DNA from: an uncultured Sphingomonas sp.
Lineage (GTDB): Bacteria; Pseudomonadota; Alphaproteobacteria; Sphingomonadales; Sphingomonadaceae
Assembly (NCBI RefSeq): GCF_902806285.1
Contig: NZ_CADCWA010000014.1
Span: 1-32,453 of the forward strand
DNA length: 32,453 bases
Direction of reading: 5' to 3'
Every line of letters starts with the position of its first letter. Within the stretch, counting starts at the first letter, position 1. The notes beneath the pieces are model-generated. The model saw nothing but the letters and a program-made list of their open reading frames with translations. It ran no database searches and was not told the origin of the DNA. The translations under genes and the position numbers were made by a program. Shown here in pieces: positions 14,434 to 22,854 of the stretch.

Positions 14434-16593
14434 ATGATGACCGACACGAACCAGACCCCCACTCCGCTCCAGCTTTGGGGCGGGGTGGAATGCACCGTCG
14501 TTCGCATCGGCGACGAGTTCCGCGACCAGGTCGTGGAGACCGGGCATGCGTGCCGCTTGGGCGACCTCGACGCCATTGCCGAGCTCGGGATCAAGACCGT
14601 CCGCTACCCCATCGTGTGGGAGCGGGTCGCGCCGGAGCACCCCGACAAGCTCAACTTCGCCTGGCACGATGAACGGCTCCGCCGCTTGCGCGACCTCGGC
14701 ATCACCGTCATCGGCGGGCTGGTCCATCACGGGTCCGGCCCGAAGTACACCAGCCTGCTCGATCCCGACTTTCCGGCCAAGCTCGCGGCCTATGCCGGCC
14801 AAGTGGCGGAGCGTTATCCGTGGATCGAGCAATGGACTCCGGTCAACGAGCCGCTGACCACCGCCCGCTTCTCCTGCATGTACGGCCACTGGTACCCGCA
14901 CCGGAAGAACTTCCGCGACTTCCTGGCGGCGCTGGTCCATGAATGCCATGGTACGCTCGAGGCGATGCGCGCGATCCGGGAGGTCAACCCGGGAGCGCTG
15001 CTGGTCGTCACCGAGGATCTCGGCAAGACCTTCTCCACCCAGAGACTCGCCTATCAGGCGCGACACGAAAACCACCGCCGCTGGCTCAGCCTCGACCTGC
15101 TGACGGGGAGGGTCGATCAACAGCACCCTTTCTGGCCGATGCTGACGCAAGCGGGCTGCAAGCCCGAGGTGCTGGCCGACCTCGGCGGCGGACAGGGCGC
15201 GCCCGACCTCATCGGGATCAATCACTACCTCACGAGCGAGCGCTACCTCGACCATCGGCTGGAGCGCTACCCGGGCGTGGAGCCGGGTAGCAACGGGATC
15301 GACGGCTACGTCGACCTCGAAGCCGTGCGCATGCCGCACCTCACCGCGAAGGTCGGCCCTGCCGCTCGCCTGCGCGAGGCTTGGGACCGCTACCGCATCC
15401 CGTTGGCGGTCACCGAAGTCCACCACGGCTGCACCCGCGAGGAGCAGGTGCGCTGGTTCCACGAGGTCTGGGCCGCAGCCCAGAAGGTGCGCGACGACGG
15501 GGCCGACGTCCGCGCCGTCACTCTCTGGTCGCTGTTCGGCAACGTCGACTGGCGCTCCCTGCTGACGCGCAAGGAGGGCGTGTACGACGTCGGCGCATTC
15601 GATACCCGCGGCGGGGAGCTCCGCCCGACCATGGTCGCCAAGGCCGCCAGGGCGCTCGCGCGGGGGCAGTTGCTCGACCATCCGGTGACGCAGGGCAAGC
15701 CCTGGTGGCGCCGGCCCGAACGCTTCCACATCGGCGCCAGCCCCTGCAAGCCGCATCATCTTGGGAGCCACCCCGTGCTGATCACCGGAGCCACCGGCAC
15801 CCTCGGCCAGGCTTTTGCGCGCCTGTGCCACCATCGCGGCCTCGCTCACGTAGTCAGCGATCGGTCGATGATGGACATCACCGATGCCGGGTCGATCGAC
15901 CGGGCGCTGGACAAGCTCCAGCCGTGGGCCGTGATCAACACGGCGGGGTTCGTCCGCGTGCCGGAGGCGGAGCACCAGCCCGACGACTGCTTCCGCATCA
16001 ACACCACGGGCGCGGAGCTGCTCGCCGCGGCCTGCCACAAGCGGGGCATCCCGTTTGTCACCTTCTCGTCCGACCTGGTGTTCGACGGCCGGCTCGGCCG
16101 CCCCTATGTCGAACCCGATCCCACCAGTCCGACGTCCGTGTACGGACAAAGCAAGGCGGACGCGGAGGACCGGGTCATGGCGATCGACCCGCAGGCGCTG
16201 ATCGTCCGCACCAGCGCCTTTTTCGGCCCGTGGGACCGCCACAATTTCCTGTGGGGCACGCTCGACCGGCTGGTGAACGGCCAGGAAGTCCATGCCAGCG
16301 ACAATGCGGTGGTCAGCCCGACCTACGTGCCCGACCTGGTCCATGCCACGCTGGACCTGCTGCTCGACGGCGAGCACGGCATCTGGCACCTCGCCAACCA
16401 GGGCAGCATCAGCTGGCACGGCCTCGCCCGCGAGGTCGCCGGCCGTGCGGGCCTTTCGCCCAAGAAGATCAACGACATCGGCGGCGCCAGGGCGGACACC
16501 ACGCTCGCCACTTCCCGCGGCCAGATCCTCCGCCCGCTCGATCATGCGCTAGGTGACTTCATGCTCCACGCGGACGACCTTCCGGGGCGATAG
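14434..16593 (+). CDS. Fusion: GH1-like glycoside hydrolase and RmlD-like dTDP-4-dehydrorhamnose reductase
   Basis: This 719-residue protein has a (beta/alpha)8 glycosidase-like N-terminal half (residues about 10-430). WTPVNEPL places the acid/base Glu at E139, and LAVTEVHHG places a candidate nucleophile at E328; both fit clan GH-A, family 1-like. The C-terminal half (about 446-719) is a short-chain reductase: VLITGATGTLGQAF from residue 448, VINTAGFVRVPEAE, FVTFSSDLVFDG, and SVYGQSKADAE with Y570 and K574 as the YxxxK pair. This half resembles RmlD, the last enzyme of dTDP-rhamnose synthesis. I use the first ATG (14434); the second ATG follows directly. It is 19 nt after the GT-Glf gene, so one transcript is likely. 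Whether the glycosidase half hydrolyses, transfers, or only binds sugar is unknown. Confidence 0.87.
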   Translation: MMTDTNQTPTPLQLWGGVECTVVRIGDEFRDQVVETGHACRLGDLDAIAELGIKTVRYPIVWERVAPEHPDKLNFAWHDERLRRLRDLGITVIGGLVHHGSGPKYTSLLDPDFPAKLAAYAGQVAERYPWIEQWTPVNEPLTTARFSCMYGHWYPHRKNFRDFLAALVHECHGTLEAMRAIREVNPGALLVVTEDLGKTFSTQRLAYQARHENHRRWLSLDLLTGRVDQQHPFWPMLTQAGCKPEVLADLGGGQGAPDLIGINHYLTSERYLDHRLERYPGVEPGSNGIDGYVDLEAVRMPHLTAKVGPAARLREAWDRYRIPLAVTEVHHGCTREEQVRWFHEVWAAAQKVRDDGADVRAVTLWSLFGNVDWRSLLTRKEGVYDVGAFDTRGGELRPTMVAKAARALARGQLLDHPVTQGKPWWRRPERFHIGASPCKPHHLGSHPVLITGATGTLGQAFARLCHHRGLAHVVSDRSMMDITDAGSIDRALDKLQPWAVINTAGFVRVPEAEHQPDDCFRINTTGAELLAAACHKRGIPFVTFSSDLVFDGRLGRPYVEPDPTSPTSVYGQSKADAEDRVMAIDPQALIVRTSAFFGPWDRHNFLWGTLDRLVNGQEVHASDNAVVSPTYVPDLVHATLDLLLDGEHGIWHLANQGSISWHGLAREVAGRAGLSPKKINDIGGARADTTLATSRGQILRPLDHALGDFMLHADDLPGR

Positions 16594-16598
16594 GTGAA

Positions 16599-16630
16599 GG
16601 TCCGCTAAGGGTGCAAAGCAGACATTGCCG
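16599..16630 (+). repeat. Short dispersed repeat, family C, copy 1
   Basis: The segment reads GTCCGCTAAGGGTGCAAAGC, then AGACATTGC, a partly self-complementary unit (TCCGC..GC.GACA). Related units lie at 17119-17147 and, inverted, at 31881-31914, where the form is closest to TGTCCGCTTTGGGTCG. It sits just after the GH-RmlD gene. Confidence 0.5.
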
Positions 16631-16632
16631 GA

Positions 16633-17052
16633 TCAGCCTTTCGGAAAGTCGGGCAGGACCTCCACACTCTCGATTGAAACAACGAGTGGGCTCGGACATT
16701 CCATGGCGCGTGGAGTGATGCTCTCATCCGTTCGGACCACTCCCCTTACTCTCACGATGGCCCAAGGCTTGAGAGCGGCTAGGCGACCCGACGGGTCATC
16801 AGCCCAAATACAGAAGTTCGCTCTGCTCGGCCCGAAAGCATGGGCGCGAGCGGCAGCGGAGAGCCAAAGCATCGGCGGCGAGCTTCCTCCATATCGCTGC
16901 TCAACCCCTGCATACACCGTCACTCGCTGGCCGATGATTTCCGTCCGGTGCTTCTGCAAATCGGCGTGTGTGAGGTCACGCTTAAGCCAAGGCTGAGCGC
17001 CAACACAGCCGGCCAAGGCAAGCACCGCTAAGGTCGAAAAACCTGCTTTCAT
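16633..17052 (-). CDS. Predicted lipoprotein, function unknown
   Basis: This 139-residue protein has a lipobox-bearing signal peptide (LAVLALAGC, acylated Cys at residue 16). The mature part has an OB-fold-like strand pattern (IIGQRVTVYAGVEQRYGG, then WAIVRVRGVVRTDESI) reminiscent of periplasmic OB-fold proteins, which is inference only. It is less GC-rich than neighbouring genes and is flanked on both sides by family C repeats. Confidence 0.68.
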   Translation of the reverse strand: MKAGFSTLAVLALAGCVGAQPWLKRDLTHADLQKHRTEIIGQRVTVYAGVEQRYGGSSPPMLWLSAAARAHAFGPSRANFCIWADDPSGRLAALKPWAIVRVRGVVRTDESITPRAMECPSPLVVSIESVEVLPDFPKG

Positions 17053-17118
17053 CAGCGGACGGTAACAGATTGTCCTGCGTCCGCTAGTGGGGCGTCAGCC
17101 GCCGTTCGCCACCTCATT

Positions 17119-17147
17119 CAATGTCCGCAATGGGTCGGAAACGGGCA
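17119..17147 (+). repeat. Short dispersed repeat, family C, copy 2
   Basis: It begins AATGTCCGCAATGGGTCGGA and continues AACGGGCAC. It shares ATGTCCGC..TGGGTCG with the inverted copy at 31881-31914. It lies upstream of the lipoprotein gene, in the region divergent to the histidine phosphatase gene. Confidence 0.5.
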
Positions 17148-17216
17148 CCGTGCCCCAGTCCCGTTGGACCTAACCGCACCCTGATGCTTTCTGCCCGCTA
17201 AGGCGGAAAGGCACCA

Positions 17217-17981
17217 ATGACCCCATCCCACTGGCCCAGGCGCCTCTACCTTGTCCGGCATGGCCAGTCGCAGGGCAACGTCGCCCGCGACCATTCCGAA
17301 GCGCATGGCCTGCCCACCATCGGCATCGACATCCGGGACGTGGACGTGCCCTTGTCCGATCTCGGTCACCGCCAGGCCCAGGCGGCGGGCCGGTGGTTTG
17401 CGGCGTTGCCCGATGAGCAGAAGCCGGAGGTGATCCTCTCCTCGCCCTACCTGCGCGCCCGCCAGACCGCCCGGCACATCTGCGAGGCCGGTGGGCTCGC
17501 GGGCGGCAAGGCCCGGACCATCATGGACGAGCGGCTGCGCGAGCGCGAATTCGGCATCTTCGACGGGCTGACCACGCTCGGCATCCGCGAACGCTATCCG
17601 GCCGAAGCCGGGCACCGCGCCCGGCTCGGCAAATTCTACCACCGCCCGCCCGGCGGGGAGAGCTGGGCGGATGTGATCCTCCGGCTCCGCTCGGCGATGA
17701 ACTCGATCAACCTCCATTACGCGGACAGGCGCGTGCTGATCGTCTGCCACCAGGTGGTGGTGCTGTGCATGCGCTACATCCTGGAAGAGCTCGACGAAGC
17801 GCAGATCCTGGGCATCGACAAGCAGTCGGAGATCCTCAACTGCGGCATCTGCGCGTTCGACTTCCAGCCGCTCGAGCTCGAATGTGCGCCCCGACTGGCG
17901 CTGTGGAATCACGGCGCGCCGCTCGAAGAGGAACAGGCGCCGGTCACGTCCGAGCCCGATGCGGTCGTGGGCACCCGATGA
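17217..17981 (+). CDS. Histidine phosphatase (phosphoglycerate mutase-like) family protein
   Basis: This 254-residue cytoplasmic enzyme of the histidine phosphatase superfamily has the phospho-accepting RHG motif at residues 14-16 (LYLVRHGQSQGN, H15). The second catalytic His is H178 (VLIVCHQVV). Also present are VPLSDLGHRQAQAAG and the catalytic Arg region SSPYLRARQTAR, plus LREREFGIFDGLT. The substrate cannot be told; PGM, fructose-bisphosphatase or broad phosphatase activity are all possible. The stop overlaps the nnrD ATG by 4 nt, so the two are coupled. Confidence 0.88.
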   Translation: MTPSHWPRRLYLVRHGQSQGNVARDHSEAHGLPTIGIDIRDVDVPLSDLGHRQAQAAGRWFAALPDEQKPEVILSSPYLRARQTARHICEAGGLAGGKARTIMDERLREREFGIFDGLTTLGIRERYPAEAGHRARLGKFYHRPPGGESWADVILRLRSAMNSINLHYADRRVLIVCHQVVVLCMRYILEELDEAQILGIDKQSEILNCGICAFDFQPLELECAPRLALWNHGAPLEEEQAPVTSEPDAVVGTR

Positions 17982-18856
17982 GCACGCCAGCCGAGCTCAC
18001 CCCCACGCTGCTCAAGAAGCATCCGCTGCCAGAGATCGGCGGAGGCGACAAGAACGCGCGCGGGTCGATCCTGATCATCGCCGGCAGCCGCGATATCGGC
18101 GGCGCGGCGCTGCTCACCGCCCTGTCCGCGATGCGCGCCGGCGCCGGCCGGCTGCAGATCGCCACGGTGGACAGCGTCGCCCCGCACCTAGCCATGGCCA
18201 TGCCCGAAGCGATGGTGGTCGGCCTGGCGCAGGGCCGCGACGGCGGCTTCGCCCCATCCACGGTGAAGCCCCTGGCCGAGCGCGCCGCCCAAGCCGACGC
18301 GGTGGTGGCCGGCCCGGGCCTGCAGGGCAACGGCCACACCGCCAGGCTCGCCGCGGCGCTGGTCGCCAACGGCAACGCCCTCGCGCTCGACGCCGCTATG
18401 CTGCGCGCCCTGCCGCAGCGCCGGGAGGAGGTGCAGCGCTCCGACTGCCCCGCCATCCTCCTGCCCCACGCCGGCGAGCTCGCCTCGCTGCTGGAGTGCG
18501 ACGAGGAGGAGGTCGAGGCCGACCCCCTCGGCGCCGGCCGCACCTGCGCCGGGCGCTACGATGCGGTGACCCTAGTCAAGGGCGTCGACAGCCACATCGT
18601 CGCGCCGGACGGCACCGCGTTCCTGTACCGCGGCGGCGGCCCCGGCCTCGGCGTCTCGGGCAGCGGCGACACGCTGGCGGGGATCGTCGGCGGCCTCCTC
18701 GCCCGCCGCGCCGACCCGCTCACCGCGCTGCTGTGGGCCGTCTGGTGCCACGGCGAGGCGGGCCGGCGCCTGGGCGAGAAGGTCGGGACCTTGGGCTACC
18801 TCGCGCGCGAGATTCCAGGCGAGGTGCCGGGGTTGCTGAACCTCCCTGCCGCGTAG
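17978..18856 (+). CDS. nnrD: ADP/ATP-dependent NAD(P)H-hydrate dehydratase (NnrD type)
   Basis: The enzyme repairs hydrated NAD(P)H. The 292 residues match the stand-alone C-terminal NnrD domain: GSILIIAGSRDIGGAALLTALSAMRAGAG near residues 28-56, PEAMVVG, DAVVAGPGL, ILLPHAGELASLL, and the anion-hole/catalytic run GPGLGVSGSGDTLAGIVGGLLA. The catalytic Asp is in GSGDT. The NnrE epimerase domain, fused in E. coli, is absent here. The ATG overlaps the phosphatase stop by 4 nt. Confidence 0.9.
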   Translation: MSTPAELTPTLLKKHPLPEIGGGDKNARGSILIIAGSRDIGGAALLTALSAMRAGAGRLQIATVDSVAPHLAMAMPEAMVVGLAQGRDGGFAPSTVKPLAERAAQADAVVAGPGLQGNGHTARLAAALVANGNALALDAAMLRALPQRREEVQRSDCPAILLPHAGELASLLECDEEEVEADPLGAGRTCAGRYDAVTLVKGVDSHIVAPDGTAFLYRGGGPGLGVSGSGDTLAGIVGGLLARRADPLTALLWAVWCHGEAGRRLGEKVGTLGYLAREIPGEVPGLLNLPAA

Positions 18857-18857
18857 C

Positions 18858-18906
18858 GGTGGGGAGGGGGACCGCTCGCGCAGCGAGTGGTGGAGGGGCC
18901 AACACA
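18858..18906 (+). repeat. Dispersed GC-rich repeat, family B, copy 1
   Basis: The unit reads GGTGGGGAGGGGGACCGC, an imperfect hairpin CCGCTCGC-GCA-GCGAGTGG, then TGGAGGGGCCAACAC. The same layout recurs at 31479-31531 with a different hairpin sequence. It follows nnrD within the 182-nt gap to the convergent pyk gene and may help terminate transcription. The rest of that gap shows nothing further. Confidence 0.65.
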
Positions 18907-19038
18907 GGCTCCGCTGGCCCCTCGGTCAGCGCTTCGCGCTGCCATGAACAGGTGAAATTGTTCCCCAGACAGTTTCAGTCATGTCCGGGGGACATGACGA
19001 CCTGCTCATCCCATCGTGCTGCGCACGACAGGGAGGAC

Positions 19039-20499
19039 TCAAGCCCCCGAGTAATCGTCCAGCTCGTCGCCGACCAGCCGCGCCACATGAATGACGTTGG
19101 TCGACCCGCTGGTCCCGAACGGAATGCCCGCCAGGATGATCAGCCGCTGGTCCGCCCCGGCCAGCTTGTGCCGCAGCGCCATGCGCTTGGCCTTGCCGAC
19201 CATCTCCTCGAAGCTCGACACGTCGCGGGTGTTGACCGCGTGCACGCCCCACACCAGCCCCATGCGCCGCGCGACCTTCTGGCTCGCCGTCATCACCAGC
19301 AGCGGCACCGGCCCACGCTCCCGCGCGATGCGCCGGGCGGTGCCCCCCGTCGAGGTGTAGCAGACCATCGCCGCGACCGGCACCGTATTGGCGATGTTGC
19401 CCGCGCTTTCCGCCAGCGCGTCGGCGGTGGTCGGCTCCGCCGGGGTCGCGGTGAAGTGCACCCGCGCGGCGTAGTTGGGGTCGGCCTCCACCGACCGCCC
19501 GATCCGGTCCATCATGTGCACCGCCTCGCACGGATAATCGCCCGCCGCGCTCTCGGCCGAAAGCATCACCGCGTCCGCCCCGTCGTAGATGGCGTTGGCG
19601 ACGTCGCTCACCTCCGCCCGCGTGGGGGTCGGCGAGCTGATCATCGATTCCAGCATCTGCGTCGCCACCACCACCGGCTGGCCGAGCTCGCGGCAGCGGG
19701 CGACGATCCGCTTCTGCAACGGCGGCACCTGCTCGGCCGGCAGCTCCACGCCAAGGTCGCCGCGCGCGACCATCACCGCGTCCGAATGCTGCAGGATCGC
19801 TTCCAGCCGGTCGATCGCCGACGGCTTCTCGATCTTGACCATCAGCGCCGCGCGCCCGTCCACCAGCCGGCGCGCCTCCGCCACGTCCTCCGCCTGCTGC
19901 ACGAACGACAGCGCGATGTAGTCCGCCTCCTGCTCCAGCGCGAACTGGAGGTCGGAGCGGTCCTTGTCCGTCATCGCCGGGATCGGCACCAGCACGTCGG
20001 GCACGTTGACGCCCTTGTTGTCGCTGATCCTGCCGCCGACCTCCACGATGGTCTCGATCCGGTCGGGCCCGACCGCCGCCACCCGCAGCCGCACCTTGCC
20101 GTCGTCGATCAGCAGCCGGTCGCCCTGGCCCACCGCGCCGAACAGCTCCGGGTGCGGCAGCTCGACCCGGCTCGCGTCGCCCGGCTCGCCCGACCGGTCG
20201 AGCACCAGCCGGCTGCCCGTGTCGACCGTGGCCGAGCCGCCGGCGAGCTTGCCGATGCGCAGCTTGGGGCCCTGCAGGTCGAACAGGATGGTGGTGGGCC
20301 GCTTGTGCTCGACGCCCAGCGCCCGGATGGTCCGCACCAGCTCGGCCTTGGCCGCCTGGTCGCCGTGGCTCATGTTGATCCGGAACGCGTCGGCGCCCGA
20401 ATTCATCAGCTTGGCGATCATCTCGGGCGAGGAACTCGCCGGCCCGAGCGTCGCCAGAATCCTGACCTTGCGCCCGCGCGGGCCAACCGAAACCGCCAC
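19039..20499 (-). CDS. pyk: Pyruvate kinase
   Basis: Pyruvate kinase converts phosphoenolpyruvate and ADP to pyruvate and ATP. The 486 residues are typical. Visible hallmarks are VRILATLGPASSSPEMI at the N-terminus, DAFRINMSHGD, ILFDLQGPKLRIG, the active-site segment MVKIEKPSAIDRLEAILQ, the metal/substrate run DAVMVARGDLGVELP, ATQMLESMISSPTPTRAEVSDVANAI, and DAVMLSAESAAGDYP. It reads leftward, divergent from gapR across a 121-nt gap. No promoter was recognised in that gap. Confidence 0.96.
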   Translation of the reverse strand: MAVSVGPRGRKVRILATLGPASSSPEMIAKLMNSGADAFRINMSHGDQAAKAELVRTIRALGVEHKRPTTILFDLQGPKLRIGKLAGGSATVDTGSRLVLDRSGEPGDASRVELPHPELFGAVGQGDRLLIDDGKVRLRVAAVGPDRIETIVEVGGRISDNKGVNVPDVLVPIPAMTDKDRSDLQFALEQEADYIALSFVQQAEDVAEARRLVDGRAALMVKIEKPSAIDRLEAILQHSDAVMVARGDLGVELPAEQVPPLQKRIVARCRELGQPVVVATQMLESMISSPTPTRAEVSDVANAIYDGADAVMLSAESAAGDYPCEAVHMMDRIGRSVEADPNYAARVHFTATPAEPTTADALAESAGNIANTVPVAAMVCYTSTGGTARRIARERGPVPLLVMTASQKVARRMGLVWGVHAVNTRDVSSFEEMVGKAKRMALRHKLAGADQRLIILAGIPFGTSGSTNVIHVARLVGDELDDYSGA

Positions 20500-20620
20500 T
20501 CACATCTCCCTTGTTGCGCTCACGCCATAGCCGCTGGTTTCGGCTGTTCAACCGCTTGAGCGCCCGCCGCGGCTCGCCTAACGGGCTCCCGGCAAAAGAA
20601 TCTGGTGAGCGGGGACAACA

Positions 20621-20863
20621 ATGGCAGACGGCAACGTCGCGGCGGATCAGCTGCGGCTGTTCATCGAACGGATCGAGCGGCTCGAAGAAGAGAAGAAGGG
20701 CATCGCGGACGACGTCAAGGACGTCTACGCCGAGGCCAAGGCCAACGGCTACGACACCAAGACGATGCGGGCGGTCGTGCGGCTGCGGAAGATGGAAAAG
20801 CACGCACGGGACGAGGCCGACGCGCTGCTCGAAACCTACCGCAATGCCTTGGGGCTGCATTGA
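20621..20863 (+). CDS. gapR: GapR-type nucleoid-associated protein (DUF2312)
   Basis: This 80-residue protein matches the GapR family: [39 protein letters not shown], then [33 protein letters not shown]. In Caulobacter GapR clamps overtwisted DNA ahead of replication and transcription forks (established for that species). It is near-universal in alphaproteobacteria. A GAGCGGGGA-like ribosome-binding site precedes the ATG. Downstream is a repeat, then yebC. Confidence 0.93.
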   Translation: MADGNVAADQLRLFIERIERLEEEKKGIADDVKDVYAEAKANGYDTKTMRAVVRLRKMEKHARDEADALLETYRNALGLH

Positions 20864-20867
20864 TCGA

Positions 20868-20943
20868 AGTGCTCCTGCGGAGGCAGGAGCCCAGTGCCTT
20901 TTAGTCTAGAAGAACTGGACCCCTGCCTTCGCAGGGGTACATG
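20868..20943. repeat. Dispersed palindromic repeat, family A, copy 2
   Basis: Arm one is CTCCTGCGGAGGCAGGAG (20872-20889) followed by CCCAGT. Arm two is CCCCTGCCTTCGCAGGGG (20920-20937) preceded by ACTGGA. The arms are each self-complementary and also pair with each other (CCAGT/ACTGG). It fills the gapR-yebC gap. The family ending TACATGG supplies an ATG at 20941 that is in frame with yebC but lies 4 codons upstream of its real start. Confidence 0.75.
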
Positions 20944-20952
20944 GGAGCCAAG

Positions 20953-21696
20953 ATGGCCGGCCATTCCAAATTCAAGAACATCATGCACCGCAAGGGCGCG
21001 CAGGATAAGAAGCGCTCGGCGATGTTCTCCAAGCTGTCGCGTGAGATCACGGTGGCGGCCAAGATGGGCCTGCCCGACCCTGACATGAACGCGCGCCTGC
21101 GGGCCGCGGTGCTGGCGGCCAAGGCGCAGTCCATGCCCAAGGACAATATCCAGCGCTCGATCGACAAGGCGTCGGCCGGCGATGCCGAGAATTATGAGGA
21201 GATCCGCTACGAAGGCTTCGGCCCGGGCGGCGTGAGCCTGATCGTCGAGGCGCTGTCCGACAACCGCAACCGCACCGCCACCAATGTCCGCACCGCGTTC
21301 AGCAAGAACGGCGGCAACCTCGGCGCCTCGGGCTCGGTCAGCCACGGCTTCGAGCGGGTGGGCCTGATCGAGTATCCGGCGCGCGCGGGCGATGCCGACA
21401 AGATACTGGAGGCCGCGATCGAGGCCGGGGCCGACGACGTCGAGAGCGACGAGGACGGCCACCGCATCTGGACGGGCATCGACAGCCTCCACGAAGTCGC
21501 CAAGGCGCTCGAAACTGCGCTCGGCGAGCCCGAAGCCGTCAAGCTCGCCTGGCGCCCGCAGACCCCCGTCGAGGTCGGCGAGGAGCAGGCCGGCCAGCTC
21601 GTCAAGCTGATCGACACGCTGGAGGAGGACGACGACGTCCAGACCGTGTGGGGCAATTACGAGATTTCGGACGAGGTGATGGAGCGCCTGGGCTGA
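20953..21696 (+). CDS. yebC: YebC/PmpR (TACO1) family protein
   Basis: The family was long annotated as transcriptional regulators; several members are now linked to relief of ribosome stalling at proline runs. The 247 residues begin with the diagnostic [20 protein letters not shown] and contain [34 protein letters not shown] and the DGHRIWT region, with [23 protein letters not shown] in the middle. I choose the ATG at 20953 because family proteins start MAGHSK; the ATG at 20941 belongs to a repeat. Its last codons overlap or abut the ruvC start. Confidence 0.95.
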   Translation: MAGHSKFKNIMHRKGAQDKKRSAMFSKLSREITVAAKMGLPDPDMNARLRAAVLAAKAQSMPKDNIQRSIDKASAGDAENYEEIRYEGFGPGGVSLIVEALSDNRNRTATNVRTAFSKNGGNLGASGSVSHGFERVGLIEYPARAGDADKILEAAIEAGADDVESDEDGHRIWTGIDSLHEVAKALETALGEPEAVKLAWRPQTPVEVGEEQAGQLVKLIDTLEEDDDVQTVWGNYEISDEVMERLG

Positions 21697-22181
21697 TCAT
21701 CCTCGGCCTCGACCCCTCGCTCACCTGCACCGGCTGGGGGGTGATCCGGGCCGAGGGCAATCGCCTCGCCCACCTCGCCAACGGGCAGCTCAGGACGCGC
21801 GCGTCCGACCCGCTGCCCCAGCGCCTCGCCGGCCTCGCGGACGCGCTCGACGCCCTGCTCGCCGAGCACCGCCCGGCGGCGGCGGCGGCGGAAGAGGTGT
21901 TCGTCAACCAGAACCCCGCCTCCACCCTCAAGCTGGCCCATGCCCGCGGCGTCGCCCTGCTCTGCGCCGCCCGCGCCGGCCTCCCCGTCGGCGAATACGC
22001 CCCGACGCTGGTCAAAAAGGCCGTCGTCGGCACCGGCGGCGCGTCGAAGGAGCAGGTTCACGCCATGATCTCCCGCCTGCTGCCCGGCACCAAGATCGCC
22101 GGCCCCGACGCGGCCGATGCGCTGGCGGTCGCCATCACCCACGCTCACCATCTGGCGAGCGCACGGCGACTCACTCGATGA
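21693..22181 (+). CDS. ruvC: Crossover junction endodeoxyribonuclease RuvC, probable CTG start
   Basis: RuvC resolves Holliday junctions. Conserved parts are [17 protein letters not shown] (catalytic D7), [23 protein letters not shown] with a catalytic Glu, and a C-terminal [17 protein letters not shown] with acidic residues. No ATG, GTG or TTG lies at the usual start. CTG at 21693-21695 directly precedes ATC-ATC and overlaps the yebC TGA by 2 nt, with a GGAG site at 21681-21684, 8 nt upstream. The alternative GTG at 21648 would add 15 residues inside yebC without an obvious ribosome-binding site. From CTG the protein has 162 residues. Confidence 0.9.
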   Translation: MIILGLDPSLTCTGWGVIRAEGNRLAHLANGQLRTRASDPLPQRLAGLADALDALLAEHRPAAAAAEEVFVNQNPASTLKLAHARGVALLCAARAGLPVGEYAPTLVKKAVVGTGGASKEQVHAMISRLLPGTKIAGPDAADALAVAITHAHHLASARRLTR

Positions 22182-22257
22182 TCGTCCCGCGGAAGCGGAC
22201 CTAGTTTTCCAGCGCCATCTCGACTTGGCGCGATGCGAGCGGCTACCAACGCCCAAC

Positions 22258-22854
22258 ATGATCGCGCGCCTCGCCGGAACCCTCGCCGAAACCTCCGCCG
22301 ACACCGCCGTCGTCGACGTGAACGGCGTCGGCTACCTCGTGCTGGCGTCCGCCAAGACGCTCGACGCGCTCGGCCCGGTCGGCGGCGCCGTCACCCTGCT
22401 GACCGAGCTCCAAGTCCGCGAGGACAGCATGACCCTGTTCGCCTTCGGCTCCGCGGCCGAGCGCGAGGCCTTTCGCCAGCTCACCAATGTCCAGGGCGTC
22501 GGCGGGCGGCTGGCGCTGGCGATCCTCTCCATCCTCTCGCCCGAAGAGCTCGCCCGCGCGGTCAGCACCGGCGACAAGGCAATGGTCGGGCGCGCCAACG
22601 GCGTCGGTCCCAAGCTCGCGCAGCGGATCACCATGGAGCTGCAGGGCAAGCTCGGCGCGCCCGCGCTGGCCGGCACCCTCGGCGCACCCCCACCCCGCGG
22701 AGGCGCCGCCCAGGACGCCCTCTCCGCCCTCGCCAACCTCGGCTTCAAGCCGGCCGAGGCCAGCGCCGCCGTCGCCGCCGCCAACGACGAACTCGGCCCC
22801 GACGCCACGCTCGACGCACTGGTCCGGCTGGCGCTGCGCAAGGCCGCGAAGTGA
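22258..22854 (+). CDS. ruvA: Holliday junction branch-migration protein RuvA
   Basis: RuvA binds the four-way junction and loads RuvB. At 198 residues with [28 protein letters not shown] at the N-terminus (OB fold), the two HhH motifs in [18 protein letters not shown] and [17 protein letters not shown], and a C-terminal RuvB-binding domain ([20 protein letters not shown]), it is canonical. It starts 76 nt after ruvC. Its TGA overlaps the GTG start of the next gene by 4 nt. Confidence 0.96.
   Translation: MIARLAGTLAETSADTAVVDVNGVGYLVLASAKTLDALGPVGGAVTLLTELQVREDSMTLFAFGSAAEREAFRQLTNVQGVGGRLALAILSILSPEELARAVSTGDKAMVGRANGVGPKLAQRITMELQGKLGAPALAGTLGAPPPRGGAAQDALSALANLGFKPAEASAAVAAANDELGPDATLDALVRLALRKAAK

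Noticed and set aside
14233-16545. A 770-codon open frame antisense to the GH-RmlD gene
   Set aside because: Arg/Ala/Gly-rich with no domain pattern; the sense strand holds two clear enzyme domains. Such frames are common in GC-rich DNA. The same applies to long antisense frames at 2782-4503, 10010-11548, 18926-20860 and 28736-30397.
20941-20952. ATG at 20941 as the yebC start
   Set aside because: It belongs to a dispersed repeat ending; family proteins begin at MAGHSK (20953).
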